From JAFDVL01 sp031409955 (GTDB lineage Bacteria > Acidobacteriota > Blastocatellia > RBC074): a stretch of 64,000 bases of DNA. The notes beneath the pieces were generated by a model that saw only the letters and a list, made by a program, of their open reading frames with translations, was not told the DNA's origin and ran no database searches. Positions 45,962-54,620 of this stretch are shown here, one piece after another (within the stretch, counting starts at the first letter, position 1; the number at the start of each line of letters is the position of its first letter). The stretch is from positions 1-64,000 of the forward strand of contig JANNYF010000365.1 of assembly GCA_031409955.1 (NCBI GenBank), given 5' to 3'. The position numbers were made by a program, and so were the translations under genes.

Positions 45962-46702
45962 ATGAGCAACAAAATGACAGGGATGAAAAAGGCAACGGCA
46001 GTCATGCTGGTTGCGACTGTCGGAATTTTTCAGAGTCTGATTACGGGGACCGCAATGGCACAGGTCACTCCCAAAATGGCAGGCAACCTGTCTGTGAGAG
46101 GTTCCGTGACTCTGAATGGGGTTAATGCGGGCAATGGCGCAACGGTCTTTGATGGTGGACAGATCAAGACTGGCAGCAATGGCACTGCGATTATCAACTT
46201 GGGCAAGCTGGGACAGGTTGAACTGGCTGGCGATAGCGAGTTGGTTTTGAAATTGGATGGCGGAACGATTGGCGGAAACCTCCGCAGTGGTCGTGCTACT
46301 GTCAGCGCCCCCGCCGGAGTTGAGGTGAATCTTCTGACTGCCGATGGCGTGGCCGTGGCAGAAGGAAAAGAAGCCACTGTGCTTTCGGTGGATGTCGCCT
46401 GTGGCAATACCCGCGTGACTTCGTCCAGAAGTGATGCCAAAGTGACCTCTGGCAATCGCGTGGAAATTGTTGCTGCTGGGCAAGAGGTTGCCGTTGGCGC
46501 ACAGGCGGGTAGCGCTTCGCGATGCCCACGCATGGCTGCCGCGACGACTCGTGTAGGCGCGACAACGGCACTTGGTGGAGCAGCTTGTGCCGCCTTGATT
46601 CTTATCGGAATTGGTGGTGCAGTCACAGGCATCCTCGCTGCAACTCTGGGCGATGAGGTCAGCTCTAACGTTGGCGGCACCCTTAGCAACTTTAGACCAT
46701 AA
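45962..46702 (+). CDS. FecR-like secreted protein, paralogue 3
   Basis: This 246-residue protein shares the signal peptide, FecR-like domain ('LSVRGSVTLNGVNAGNGATV' near residue 44), 'SGRATVSAPAGVEVNLLTADG', C-terminal helix and tail 'LSNFRP' with its neighbours. 'ggagg' precedes the ATG. The 138-bp gap before it is AT-rich. A hairpin at 46730-46765 follows, so the three genes probably form one transcript. Duplicate copies in a row suggest recent expansion. Confidence 0.8.
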   Translation: MSNKMTGMKKATAVMLVATVGIFQSLITGTAMAQVTPKMAGNLSVRGSVTLNGVNAGNGATVFDGGQIKTGSNGTAIINLGKLGQVELAGDSELVLKLDGGTIGGNLRSGRATVSAPAGVEVNLLTADGVAVAEGKEATVLSVDVACGNTRVTSSRSDAKVTSGNRVEIVAAGQEVAVGAQAGSASRCPRMAAATTRVGATTALGGAACAALILIGIGGAVTGILAATLGDEVSSNVGGTLSNFRP

Positions 46703-46729
46703 TCCAGATCGAACAACTGACGATTTAGG

Positions 46730-46765
46730 TAGCGCCATTCTCCTAACCATTGGGGAATGGCGCTA
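46730..46765. terminator. Hairpin between FecR paralogue 3 and hemB
   Basis: tagcgccatt... pairs with ...aatggcgcta around a short loop. The right arm lies just before hemB (start 46779). A T-run is weak, so it may be a terminator or an attenuator of hemB. Confidence 0.6.
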
Positions 46766-46778
46766 AGTCATTTCTACT

Positions 46779-47747
46779 ATGCCCAATTTGATTCATCGTC
46801 CCCGCCGCTTGCGACGTACCACGCAACTTCGAGCGTTAATAAGAGAAACACGACTCAGCCCTGACAATCTGATTTACCCGTTGTTTGTCTGTAGCGGTGA
46901 AGGCGTGCAGCGCGAAATTCGTTCGATGCCTGGTGTCTTTAACCTTTCGGTTGATGAGCTAGTAAAAGAGGCCGAAGCTGCAAAAAGGGAAGGAATCAAT
47001 GCGCTGATCGTATTTGGCCTGCCAGAAAGCAAGGATGAAGTCGGTAGCGATGCTTACGCGGAAGATGGAATTGTGCAACAGGCGATTCGTGCCCTCAAAC
47101 GAGAAATCAAAGAGCTAGTGGTCATCGCTGATACATGTTTGTGCGAATACACTTCGCACGGGCATTGCGGTTTGATTGAAAACAACGATGTGGCCAATGA
47201 TCCATCGCTGGAATTGATTGCCCAAACGGCGGTGAGCCAGGCGCAGGCGGGCGCGGACATCATTGCGCCTTCCGGGATGATGGATGGGATGGTGGGGGCA
47301 ATTCGCAGCGCACTGGACGCCGCAGCATTTACCGAAATCCCAATCCTTTCCTACGCGATCAAATACGCATCAGCCTATTACGGCCCGTTCCGTGATGCAG
47401 CGGGCAGTGCGCCACAATTTGGCGACCGCCGCAACTATCAGATGGACCCAGCCAATGCCCGCGAGGCTTTGCGCGAAGCTGATCTCGACGTTGAGCAAGG
47501 AGCCGATATGCTGATGGTCAAACCTGCATTGCCGTATCTCGACATCATCAAAGCCGCGCGCGAACGCTATAACCTACCCATCGCCGCGTATCAAGTCTCA
47601 GGTGAATATGCGCAGATTAAAGCTGCCGGACAATTAGGTTGGATTGATGAAGAGCGCGTGATGATGGAATCGCTGATTGCGATCAAACGCGCGGGAGCCG
47701 ATTTGATCTTGACCTACTTTGCCAGGGAAGCGCTGAAACAGTTGTAA
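46779..47747 (+). CDS. hemB: Porphobilinogen synthase (delta-aminolevulinate dehydratase)
   Basis: This 322-residue enzyme joins two 5-aminolevulinate molecules in haem and chlorophyll synthesis. The zinc-type cysteines are present in 'ADTCLCEYTSHGHCG' near residue 117. The Schiff-base lysines lie in 'SYAIKYASAYYGPFRDA' near 191 and 'MLMVKPALPYLDI' near 246. The length is standard. No other haem gene is adjacent. Confidence 0.96.
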   Translation: MPNLIHRPRRLRRTTQLRALIRETRLSPDNLIYPLFVCSGEGVQREIRSMPGVFNLSVDELVKEAEAAKREGINALIVFGLPESKDEVGSDAYAEDGIVQQAIRALKREIKELVVIADTCLCEYTSHGHCGLIENNDVANDPSLELIAQTAVSQAQAGADIIAPSGMMDGMVGAIRSALDAAAFTEIPILSYAIKYASAYYGPFRDAAGSAPQFGDRRNYQMDPANAREALREADLDVEQGADMLMVKPALPYLDIIKAARERYNLPIAAYQVSGEYAQIKAAGQLGWIDEERVMMESLIAIKRAGADLILTYFAREALKQL

Positions 47748-47751
47748 GCCT

Positions 47752-48477
47752 TCAGCTCAAATCACCAAACAGATATTGCGCTAAAGAAACCGCCGCCACC
47801 GCCGCCGTTTCAGTGCGCAGAATTCTGTTGCCGAGGTGAACAGGCACGAACCCAAGAGTTTCAGAAAGTTTGAGTTCGCTTTCACTCCACCCACCTTCCG
47901 GGCCAATCGCTAGTGTGACTGAATGAGCGGGCGCAATCTCCGCCAAACCTTTCCCGCCACGTTCAGAGAAAATGAGTCGCAAGCCACTCGGTTCCGCTTC
48001 GCAAAATTGCTGGAAGTTTTGGACTTCCCCCAGCTCAATCAATTTGCGGCGACCACATTGTTTCGTCGCTTCGAGCGCGATTCTGCGCCAGCGTTGCAAC
48101 CGCAATTCACGACCTTCAGCTTTGCGGAATTCGCTGTGTTCCGTGACCAATGGCACGATGCGCGTCACACCTAATTCCGTAGCTTTCTGCACGACCCAAT
48201 CAAACTTATCACCTTTGACCAGAGCTTGTGCGAGCGTGAGTTGAAGTGGGGATTCGACTTCGTTGCTGAGCCGCGCGAGGACGTTCAACTCTGTGGCTTC
48301 TTTGCTGACGCGTGCGACCTCGCATTCGTATTCTGCACCGTTGCCATCGAACGCAAATACCGTTGCGCCGGGCAGCAGCCGGAGGACGCGCGCCAGATGA
48401 TGCGATTCCTCTGTATCAAGAACAATGCGGGAATCGAAGTGGCGTGCAGGTGGGGCAAAAAAGCGGTGGCGTTGCAT
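47752..48477 (-). CDS. rsmE: 16S rRNA (uracil-1498-N3)-methyltransferase
   Basis: This 241-residue SPOUT enzyme methylates 16S rRNA. It has the N-terminal PUA-like part with 'HHLARVLRLLPG' near residue 26 and the C-terminal knot motifs 'LAIGPEGGWSESEL' near 189 and 'LGNRILRTETAAVAAV' near 214. It is the last gene of the minus-strand cluster, four bases after prmA. Confidence 0.95.
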   Translation of the reverse strand: MQRHRFFAPPARHFDSRIVLDTEESHHLARVLRLLPGATVFAFDGNGAEYECEVARVSKEATELNVLARLSNEVESPLQLTLAQALVKGDKFDWVVQKATELGVTRIVPLVTEHSEFRKAEGRELRLQRWRRIALEATKQCGRRKLIELGEVQNFQQFCEAEPSGLRLIFSERGGKGLAEIAPAHSVTLAIGPEGGWSESELKLSETLGFVPVHLGNRILRTETAAVAAVSLAQYLFGDLS

Positions 48478-48481
48478 AGCG

Positions 48482-49354
48482 TCAGTTCTTGAGTTTCAGC
48501 GCGAACGTCACCCATTCGCCATCGGGTTTCGATTCGATGACTTCAAGTCCGTCTGCGCCTAATGCTGCACAAACATCATCACCTTGTTCGCGCAAAATAC
48601 CGGAGACAATGAGCGTTCCCACTGAACTCATCACTGGGGGGAAATCCGCCGCAAGCGGCTCAATCACGTCTGCGGTCAAATTTGCCAGTACGACATCAAA
48701 CGCTTGTCCGTGAAAGGACGCAAGCTTGTTGACTTCAAAATCAATCGCCTCCTCGACGCCATTGATTCCAGCATTCTCCAGCGCCACATCAATCGCCTCG
48801 GGATCAACATCGAAGCCAATCACACGCGCACCTGGCACAAGCTTCACTGCGGCAATCGCCAAGATTCCAGTGCCAGTTCCAACATCCAGCAGCGAACCGC
48901 CGTGCCAGTATTTTTCGAGCAATTCCAGACAGCCGCGCGTCGTTTCGTGCGTGCCTGTGCCGAATGCCATGCCAGGATCAATTTGCACGATGACGCGTTC
49001 GCCTGCTTCGATTTTGTCGCGCTTCCACGAAGGGGTTATCAAAATCTTCGCGCCAATCGTGACTGGCTCGTAGCCTTTCTTCCACTCGCTCAACCAATCC
49101 TGATCGGCAATCGTGAGCGGTTGAATCGAGCGCAAGGCGGCTTCCGGCAAATCGCTCAGGCGCAGGGCACGAGAAATGTTTGCCTGCAATTGTTCGAGGT
49201 CAGGCGCGGCTTCAAAATAGGCGCGCATCGTGATGGCTTCGGGCGTGTCTTCAGAGATTTCAAGGCCAGTCGTGTTCGCGCTCCAAAGCTGCGCGGTGAT
49301 AGGCGTTTCTGCTACGCGAGCGAGTTGAACTTCTACTGCATGCCAAACTTTCAT
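48482..49354 (-). CDS. prmA: Ribosomal protein L11 methyltransferase
   Basis: This 290-residue enzyme trimethylates ribosomal protein L11. The SAM-binding motif is 'LLDVGTGTGILAIAAVKL' near residue 152, and 'GMAFGTGTHETTRGCLELL' lies just before. 'VLANLTADVIEPLA' is the catalytic-strand block. It shares four bases (ATGA) with the era stop and is followed by rsmE. Confidence 0.95.
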   Translation of the reverse strand: MKVWHAVEVQLARVAETPITAQLWSANTTGLEISEDTPEAITMRAYFEAAPDLEQLQANISRALRLSDLPEAALRSIQPLTIADQDWLSEWKKGYEPVTIGAKILITPSWKRDKIEAGERVIVQIDPGMAFGTGTHETTRGCLELLEKYWHGGSLLDVGTGTGILAIAAVKLVPGARVIGFDVDPEAIDVALENAGINGVEEAIDFEVNKLASFHGQAFDVVLANLTADVIEPLAADFPPVMSSVGTLIVSGILREQGDDVCAALGADGLEVIESKPDGEWVTFALKLKN

Positions 49355-50247
49355 CGCTGTTCGATCTCCAATTCATCCAGCAAGCGCGGATCATCGCGCC
49401 ATTGTTTTTGCACGCGCACAAACAGATGCAAGCGGATGTGATGATTCAGCATTTGCTCAATGTCCTGCCGCGCACGCGTGCCGATTTCTTTCAGCATTTG
49501 CCCGCCGCGCCCAATAATGATGGGCTTTTGCGATTCGCGCTCGACGTAAATCACGCAATGGATTTCCGTCACGCCTTCGACCTCCTGCCACATTTCTGTG
49601 CGGACAGCGGTGGCGAACGGCAACTCCTGTCCCGTCAAATGCAAAATCTTTTCGCGCACAAATTCCGCCGCCAGCGTGCGCTCCTTTTGATCCGTGAACA
49701 ATTCAGAATCATAGAGCGCAACGCCTTCGGGCAAGTAGTTAATGAGCGTTTCCATCAATCGCTCAACACCATTGCCCGTGAGCGCTGAGATCGGAATGAT
49801 CTCAGCAAAGTTATGCTCCCGACTATATTGCTCAAGCATAGGCAAGAGCGAAGATTTGTCTTTGACCAGATCAACTTTATTAAGTAGCAGGAAGACGGGC
49901 TTGGTTGATTGTTTGATTAGCTCCAGTGCAAAGCGTTCGCCCGCGCCGCTCTTTGCTGTAGCATCCCGCATCAGCAAAATCACGTCCACTTGTTCCAGCG
50001 CCTCCGCGACAATCCCCATCATTCGACGATTGAGCGCGTAACCGGGTTTATGGATGCCGGGTGTGTCTACGAAAATGATTTGCGCATCGGGGCGCGTGAT
50101 GATGCCCTGAATGCGGGTGCGCGTCGTTTGCGGCTTGGAGGAAACCGCCGCAATATGTTCGCCGATCAGGTGGTTCAGTAAGGTAGATTTGCCAGCGTTC
50201 GGGCGACCGATCATGGCGGCAAAGCCAGTTTTATGGGGTTGACTCAT
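49351..50247 (-). CDS. era: GTPase Era
   Basis: This 298-residue GTPase binds 16S rRNA during 30S assembly. G1 is 'GRPNAGKSTLLNHL' near residue 13, G3 'DTPGIHKPG' near 60, G4 'NKVDLV' near 125 and G5 'ISALTG' near 157. The KH domain is at the C-terminus with 'GRGGQMLKEIGTRA' near 250. Both ends overlap the neighbouring genes by four bases. Confidence 0.97.
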   Translation of the reverse strand: MSQPHKTGFAAMIGRPNAGKSTLLNHLIGEHIAAVSSKPQTTRTRIQGIITRPDAQIIFVDTPGIHKPGYALNRRMMGIVAEALEQVDVILLMRDATAKSGAGERFALELIKQSTKPVFLLLNKVDLVKDKSSLLPMLEQYSREHNFAEIIPISALTGNGVERLMETLINYLPEGVALYDSELFTDQKERTLAAEFVREKILHLTGQELPFATAVRTEMWQEVEGVTEIHCVIYVERESQKPIIIGRGGQMLKEIGTRARQDIEQMLNHHIRLHLFVRVQKQWRDDPRLLDELEIEQR

Positions 50248-51569
50248 TTAATCTCTTCATTGATTGCCGAACCAGCGCTGACAGTAGCTTCTGCAACGAT
50301 GGATGGCTCTGCGATCTTGGTGATCTTCACGCGCGAAACACGCCGCTCATCCGCTTCCGTGACTTCAAAACACAAGCCCTGAAAGTCAACGGTTTCTCCG
50401 ATAGAAGGCAAGTGACCGAGTTGGTTAATGACGAGTCCGGCAACTGTGGTGAAATCATCAGCAGCTAATTCCGCCTCAAACAATCGTTCGACTTTGCCGA
50501 CTTCAACTGCACCGAGCACACTATAGTTTCCATCTGTATCCAGGATGACTTCGGCTTCGGTGGCGTGCGGTTCGGGTTCGTCTTCGTCTTCAATTTCGCC
50601 CACGATTTCTTCGACCAAATCTTCGAGCGTGATGACACCCGCGATGCCGCCGTATTCATCAATCACCATCGCCATTTGCACCTTGGCTTTTTGCATCTCG
50701 CGCAGCAACTCATCGGTGGGTTTGCTTTCGGGTACGAAATAAGTCGGACGTGCGAGTTGCAAGGCGGTTTTGTCCGTTTCGCCGGACGCCCAATGCGTCA
50801 GCAAATCGCGCACATAAATCATGCCTTCGATGTGATCTATTTGATCGCGATAGACAGGCAGGCGCGAATATTTTGATTCGATCATTACATCGCGCACAGC
50901 TTCCAGCGAAGCATTGGCTTCGACCGCGAAAACCTTCGTGCGCGGCGTCATTACTTCACCGACGGTGCGGTCACTAAAGCGAATGATGGATTGAATCATC
51001 TCGCCTTCGTTTTCTTCGATGATGCCTTCTTCTTCGCCGACATCAATCAACGCCTGCAATTCGCTTTCGCTGGTGTCTTCCTCTTCTTCAGTCTGAGAAG
51101 CTGGCGCGACTTCGCGTTGCAGGCCACGCAACAACCGATAGATGGGCAGCGAGATCACCGCGAGTAGGGGATACAGTACTTTGAGCGGCAAGCGCAGCCA
51201 CAGCAACGTCCGCGCCGGATCATTTTGCGTCAGCAGTACCGGCACGACCAGCCGAAAGATAATCAACGTCACGACCATCGCCGCAAATGCGATCAGCAAA
51301 AATCGGGGGTTATGGATTTTGAAAGCAATCGAAGTAATCAGAATCGCAATCGCCGAAATGGCCAGGTGAATCCCGAAGGTAAGCGTGAAACTGAAGGAAT
51401 GATAATGCTCAACGATAGAGCGCAAGAAGTCGGCGCGTGGCGTGTTCGCGTTTTCGCTGGCAATCAGCCGCAGCGAAACATCACTTAGTTCGTCCAATGC
51501 GCTTTTGGCAGTGGCAACAATGACCAGCACCACGATGGCGATGCCGGTCAACGGTAATTCGTATTCCAT
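50244..51569 (-). CDS. CNNM/CorC-type membrane protein with CBS pair
   Basis: This 441-residue protein has an N-terminal CNNM/DUF21 membrane domain (about residues 5-150, four hydrophobic segments), two CBS domains ('VMTPRTKVFAVEANASLEAV' region near 210 and 'QMAMVIDEYGGIAGVITLEDL' split near 300) and a C-terminal transporter-associated domain (about 365-425). Members handle Mg or Co efflux. I chose the ATG at 51569, since the longer frame runs through a heptad repeat. Confidence 0.92.
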   Translation of the reverse strand: MEYELPLTGIAIVVLVIVATAKSALDELSDVSLRLIASENANTPRADFLRSIVEHYHSFSFTLTFGIHLAISAIAILITSIAFKIHNPRFLLIAFAAMVVTLIIFRLVVPVLLTQNDPARTLLWLRLPLKVLYPLLAVISLPIYRLLRGLQREVAPASQTEEEEDTSESELQALIDVGEEEGIIEENEGEMIQSIIRFSDRTVGEVMTPRTKVFAVEANASLEAVRDVMIESKYSRLPVYRDQIDHIEGMIYVRDLLTHWASGETDKTALQLARPTYFVPESKPTDELLREMQKAKVQMAMVIDEYGGIAGVITLEDLVEEIVGEIEDEDEPEPHATEAEVILDTDGNYSVLGAVEVGKVERLFEAELAADDFTTVAGLVINQLGHLPSIGETVDFQGLCFEVTEADERRVSRVKITKIAEPSIVAEATVSAGSAINEEIK

Positions 51570-51571
51570 AA

Positions 51572-51636
51572 TCGGTGGTCGGTGATCGGTGGTCGGTGGT
51601 CGGTTGGAAACCTCTCCACCATTCACCATTTACCGA
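51572..51636. repeat. Heptad-periodic repeat before the CNNM gene
   Basis: Heptads tcggtgg, tcggtga, tcggtgg, tcggtgg, tcggttg run from 51572 to 51606. After a short gap, heptads ccaccat, tcaccat, ttaccga run from 51616 to 51636. The two blocks are roughly complementary and could pair. The element begins three bases upstream of the CNNM start codon and ends about four bases from the ybeY stop. Confidence 0.72.
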
Positions 51637-51639
51637 CTA

Positions 51640-52137
51640 CTAAAGCAGCTCTTTTCTCAAGCGACGTTCAAGGCGTCGCATTTCACCGTTGTCAGTTTCG
51701 TGATCGTAGCCTGCCAGATGCAGCAGGCCATGAATCACTAACCAGTAAATTTCTATTTCAAAGTTGATGCCTTGTTCGCGAGCATACCGTGCGGCAGTCT
51801 CAACTGAAATCACCACATCGCCTAAAAAGTCTGGGTTGTGATCCGGTTCATTATCACTCATGCGCTCGTGATAAGCGAAGGCCAAAACATCCGTCGGCTG
51901 GTTAGTGTTGCGATAATCACGATTGAGTTGTCGCATGGCGCGGTCTCGAATGAACGTGACAGTCGCGGAGCAATCGTCACGTTCAATCCGTGCCAGCACT
52001 GCTTGACCTAGCTGTTCAATTTCTGGACGCGCAATGCTGTGCAAACGCTGCTTATTGATAACTTCAATTTCAGCCGTTTGCTTTTTGATCTTTGCCGATT
52101 TGATTTCGCTAGGTGCTGATTTTGCGGGTGTGTTCAT
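51640..52137 (-). CDS. ybeY: Endoribonuclease YbeY
   Basis: This 165-residue zinc endoribonuclease matures 16S rRNA and takes part in 70S quality control. The zinc motif is 'HGLLHLAGYDHETDNGEM' near residue 135 (H-x3-H-x5-H). 'NYRNTNQPTDVLAFAY'-like sequence near 80 is the family hallmark. It overlaps phoH by 29 bp at its start. Confidence 0.96.
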   Translation of the reverse strand: MNTPAKSAPSEIKSAKIKKQTAEIEVINKQRLHSIARPEIEQLGQAVLARIERDDCSATVTFIRDRAMRQLNRDYRNTNQPTDVLAFAYHERMSDNEPDHNPDFLGDVVISVETAARYAREQGINFEIEIYWLVIHGLLHLAGYDHETDNGEMRRLERRLRKELL

Positions 52138-53098
52138 CGTAGGCTTGCACGATCAACTGTACGATGTGATGGCGCACCACATCGCGGGCCGTGAATTCAA
52201 TAAACTCAATCCCTTTGATGTTACGGACGACTTGCTGCGCTTCGATCAATCCAGATTTGCGCCCCGTCGGCAAATCAATTTGCGTGACATCGCCGGTAAT
52301 CACTGCTTTCGAGCCAAAGCCGATGCGTGTCAAAAACATTTTCATTTGCTCGGATGTCGTGTTTTGCGCTTCGTCGAGAATGATGAACGAATCCGAGATC
52401 GTCCTTCCCCTCATGAACGCGAGCGGTGCGATTTCAATAATGCGCTTTTCCAAAAAGCTGGTGACGCGCTCATGATCCATAATGTCGAATAAAGCGTCGT
52501 AGATCGGGCGCAAGTAGGGATCAATTTTTTCCTGCAAATCGCCGGGCAGAAAGCCGAGTTTTTCTCCCGCCTCAACCGCCGGGCGCACCAGCACAATGCG
52601 ATTGACGCGCTTGGACATCAGGTATTGCACGGCTAAGGCAACCGCCAAAAACGTTTTGCCCGTACCCGCCGGCCCGATGCCAAACACCAGATCGTTTTGC
52701 TCAATCGCTTCCAGGTAACGGCGCTGATTCGGCGAACGCGCCGTGATCTGTTTGCGTCCGGCAGGGTTGATGATTTTTTTGTTGGTTAGAAGTTCACGAA
52801 AGGAGGCGCTGCGGTCTTCCGCAATTTGTTTGAAAGCGTCACGTAGCTCTATATCGGTGGGGGGTTTGCCTTCGCTGAAAAGCTGGCTGTAGTCTTTGAG
52901 AATGCGTTCCACAATGGCGACATCGGCTTCGTCGCCTTCGATGAAAAGATCACTTCCCCGCCCGCCGACACTTACGCTGAGCAGGGATTCAAGGAATTTG
53001 ATGTTTTGATCCTGTGGCCCGAAGAGAGTTTCTAACGCGCGTTCCGGTAATGTAAATTTTAGTTCCCGCAGATGCTGGTGTCTCCCTGAAAATCTCAA
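52109..53098 (-). CDS. phoH: PhoH-like ATPase (YbeZ)
   Basis: This protein of up to 329 residues has Walker A 'GIGPAGTGKTFLAVALAV' near residue 145 and Walker B 'DSFIILDEAQNTT' near 235. It works with YbeY in RNA processing. The first frame codon is TTG at 53098, inside the heptad repeat; no ATG precedes the conserved part. An 'agggaga' lies a few codons further in, and a non-standard start near 'LRELKFTL' is possible, so the true start is uncertain. Confidence 0.93.
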   Translation of the reverse strand: MRFSGRHQHLRELKFTLPERALETLFGPQDQNIKFLESLLSVSVGGRGSDLFIEGDEADVAIVERILKDYSQLFSEGKPPTDIELRDAFKQIAEDRSASFRELLTNKKIINPAGRKQITARSPNQRRYLEAIEQNDLVFGIGPAGTGKTFLAVALAVQYLMSKRVNRIVLVRPAVEAGEKLGFLPGDLQEKIDPYLRPIYDALFDIMDHERVTSFLEKRIIEIAPLAFMRGRTISDSFIILDEAQNTTSEQMKMFLTRIGFGSKAVITGDVTQIDLPTGRKSGLIEAQQVVRNIKGIEFIEFTARDVVRHHIVQLIVQAYDEHTRKIST

Positions 53099-53124
53099 AT
53101 CTCAAATTTGAGATTTCAAATCTC
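53090..53124. repeat. Heptad-periodic palindromic repeat between the SPOR gene and phoH
   Basis: Heptads aaatctc, aaatctc, aaatttg, agatttc, aaatctc run exactly from 53090 to 53124, with the palindrome aatctcaaatttgagatt in the middle. The element abuts the stop of the SPOR gene and includes the first codons of phoH. Confidence 0.78.
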
Positions 53125-53125
53125 G

Positions 53126-54496
53126 CTATGGTACGCGCGCACTGCTGATGATGCGATCCGCTGCTGCCATCATTGTGGGCGCGCCGTCTTTCGAGTAAAA
53201 CGTGACGACCAATAAGATACCAGTATTGGCGCGAATAATCACGGCTTTGCCTTGAAATTCCAAGGACTGATTCGCGCGTGGTTGGCGAAAGAGTGTGCGC
53301 AAGTCTACAAATGTTTTGATCTGGTCGCCTTCCTGCACTATGCGGCGCGAAACTTCGCTCAGCCCTTGCAGGCCGGTGCCGGAACTCAAGCTCTTGATGA
53401 CTAGGTCTACGATCAAATTATTGTCGTACGCCGGACTGTTCGCGTTTTTCAAGCTGTTCCAGATGGCGTTCATAAACGCTACATCTTCCTGCGAACGAAA
53501 CACTGCACCCGCGTCAATGCGCTGCGCTTGTAATTCCTCAGGATTCAATCGCCCACCATTCCAATAACCGGGATGCTCAAACGAATAGCCGTAGGAACGT
53601 TCCTCGAAGCGCTGAAAGCTCGCCAGCACAGGCGTGGCAATTGAGGGCTTAATCGCAGGTGGTTCGACCTTGGTGGCTGCCGCAGTGGCTGCGGCATTGG
53701 TTGACGAAGCGGGCAGTGGCTCAGTGCTGGCTTTCTTGTCGCGTGGCGGTTTGATCTCCTCCAACGGCGTTGGGACAATCGGCTTGGATTGCAACGGCTT
53801 GGTTTCAGACGGCGTCACCAGAACGGGGTTTGGAGCCGCATTGTTGGTTGGCGGGGGCGTGATCGGAGCTGCGGGGACAACAGGCTTGACGCTGCTGCCC
53901 GCCGCCGGGGCGCTCACCACAGGCTTTTCAGAAACGCCGGTTGTCGGCGCGGGCGTTGCTTTGACCTCACGCTGGCGTTGCGCTGTTGGCATAACTGGGG
54001 CAGGCGTTTTGTTTTCTGCCGCTTTATTTTCCGCCGACGCAGACTTCGTCGCAACTGGCGCATTCCCCGCAGTCTTGTTTTCCGTCGTCTTGGGAACAGT
54101 CGTGAGCGCAGGCGTTGGCGCGGGCTTCTTGATTGGCTCAATTGATCCCAGCGGAGAAGACGCGCCCTCAAACAGCGCCACGAAGAAATCGGAAGCTACG
54201 CCTTGCTGTTTCAAACGCGCGCCAAAGCTTTGGGCGGCGGCTCGATTGGGAAAGCGTCCGATACGCACGCGATACCGAGTGCCTTGTCCGGGAACATTAC
54301 TTTTCAACCAATAGGCATTTTGTCCCTGCGCTTTCAATTGATGGACTTTGCCTTCGGCGGCATCCTGCGCTGTCATCGAATCAAGCTGAACAGTGTATTG
54401 CCCAGCTTGCGCCAAGCCTGAGAGCGAGAGGCCGATCAGCAAACTTATTAAGGTCAGAGGCGAAAAGGGAGAGGCTTTCATACGGTTAGCTTTCAA
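53126..54496 (-). CDS. Secreted SPOR-domain protein
   Basis: This 456-residue protein has a signal peptide cut near 'AQAG' and an N-terminal SPOR domain (about residues 32-108: 'GQYTVQLDSMTAQDAAEGKV' and 'YRVRIGRFPNRAAAQ'), which binds denuded peptidoglycan. A long Pro/Ala/Thr-rich linker follows (about 115-290). The C-terminal domain (about 295-456) looks like a globular periplasmic module with 'YGYSFEHPGYWNG' near 302. It probably acts at the cell envelope. A start five codons later (Met in MKASP) is also possible. Confidence 0.85.
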   Translation of the reverse strand: MKANRMKASPFSPLTLISLLIGLSLSGLAQAGQYTVQLDSMTAQDAAEGKVHQLKAQGQNAYWLKSNVPGQGTRYRVRIGRFPNRAAAQSFGARLKQQGVASDFFVALFEGASSPLGSIEPIKKPAPTPALTTVPKTTENKTAGNAPVATKSASAENKAAENKTPAPVMPTAQRQREVKATPAPTTGVSEKPVVSAPAAGSSVKPVVPAAPITPPPTNNAAPNPVLVTPSETKPLQSKPIVPTPLEEIKPPRDKKASTEPLPASSTNAAATAAATKVEPPAIKPSIATPVLASFQRFEERSYGYSFEHPGYWNGGRLNPEELQAQRIDAGAVFRSQEDVAFMNAIWNSLKNANSPAYDNNLIVDLVIKSLSSGTGLQGLSEVSRRIVQEGDQIKTFVDLRTLFRQPRANQSLEFQGKAVIIRANTGILLVVTFYSKDGAPTMMAAADRIISSARVP

Positions 54497-54620
54497 TGGG
54501 GCATAGGTTCTTTTTCATTCAGGATCAATCATACTTAATCCGGCTGGTGTTTCTTGCGGCAACGAATTATGCCCGATTTTGTGCTACGGGGAAAAGGATT
54601 TTTTTCGCGCCGGAAAATCT

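Noticed and set aside
44177..46750. Long minus-strand frames opposite the FecR-like genes
   Set aside because: The plus-strand paralogues have signal peptides, ribosome-binding sites and mutual similarity; the antisense frames are their shadows.
51572..51636. Possible CRISPR-like array
   Set aside because: Units are only seven bases, directly adjacent and without spacers; the same holds for the other heptad loci.
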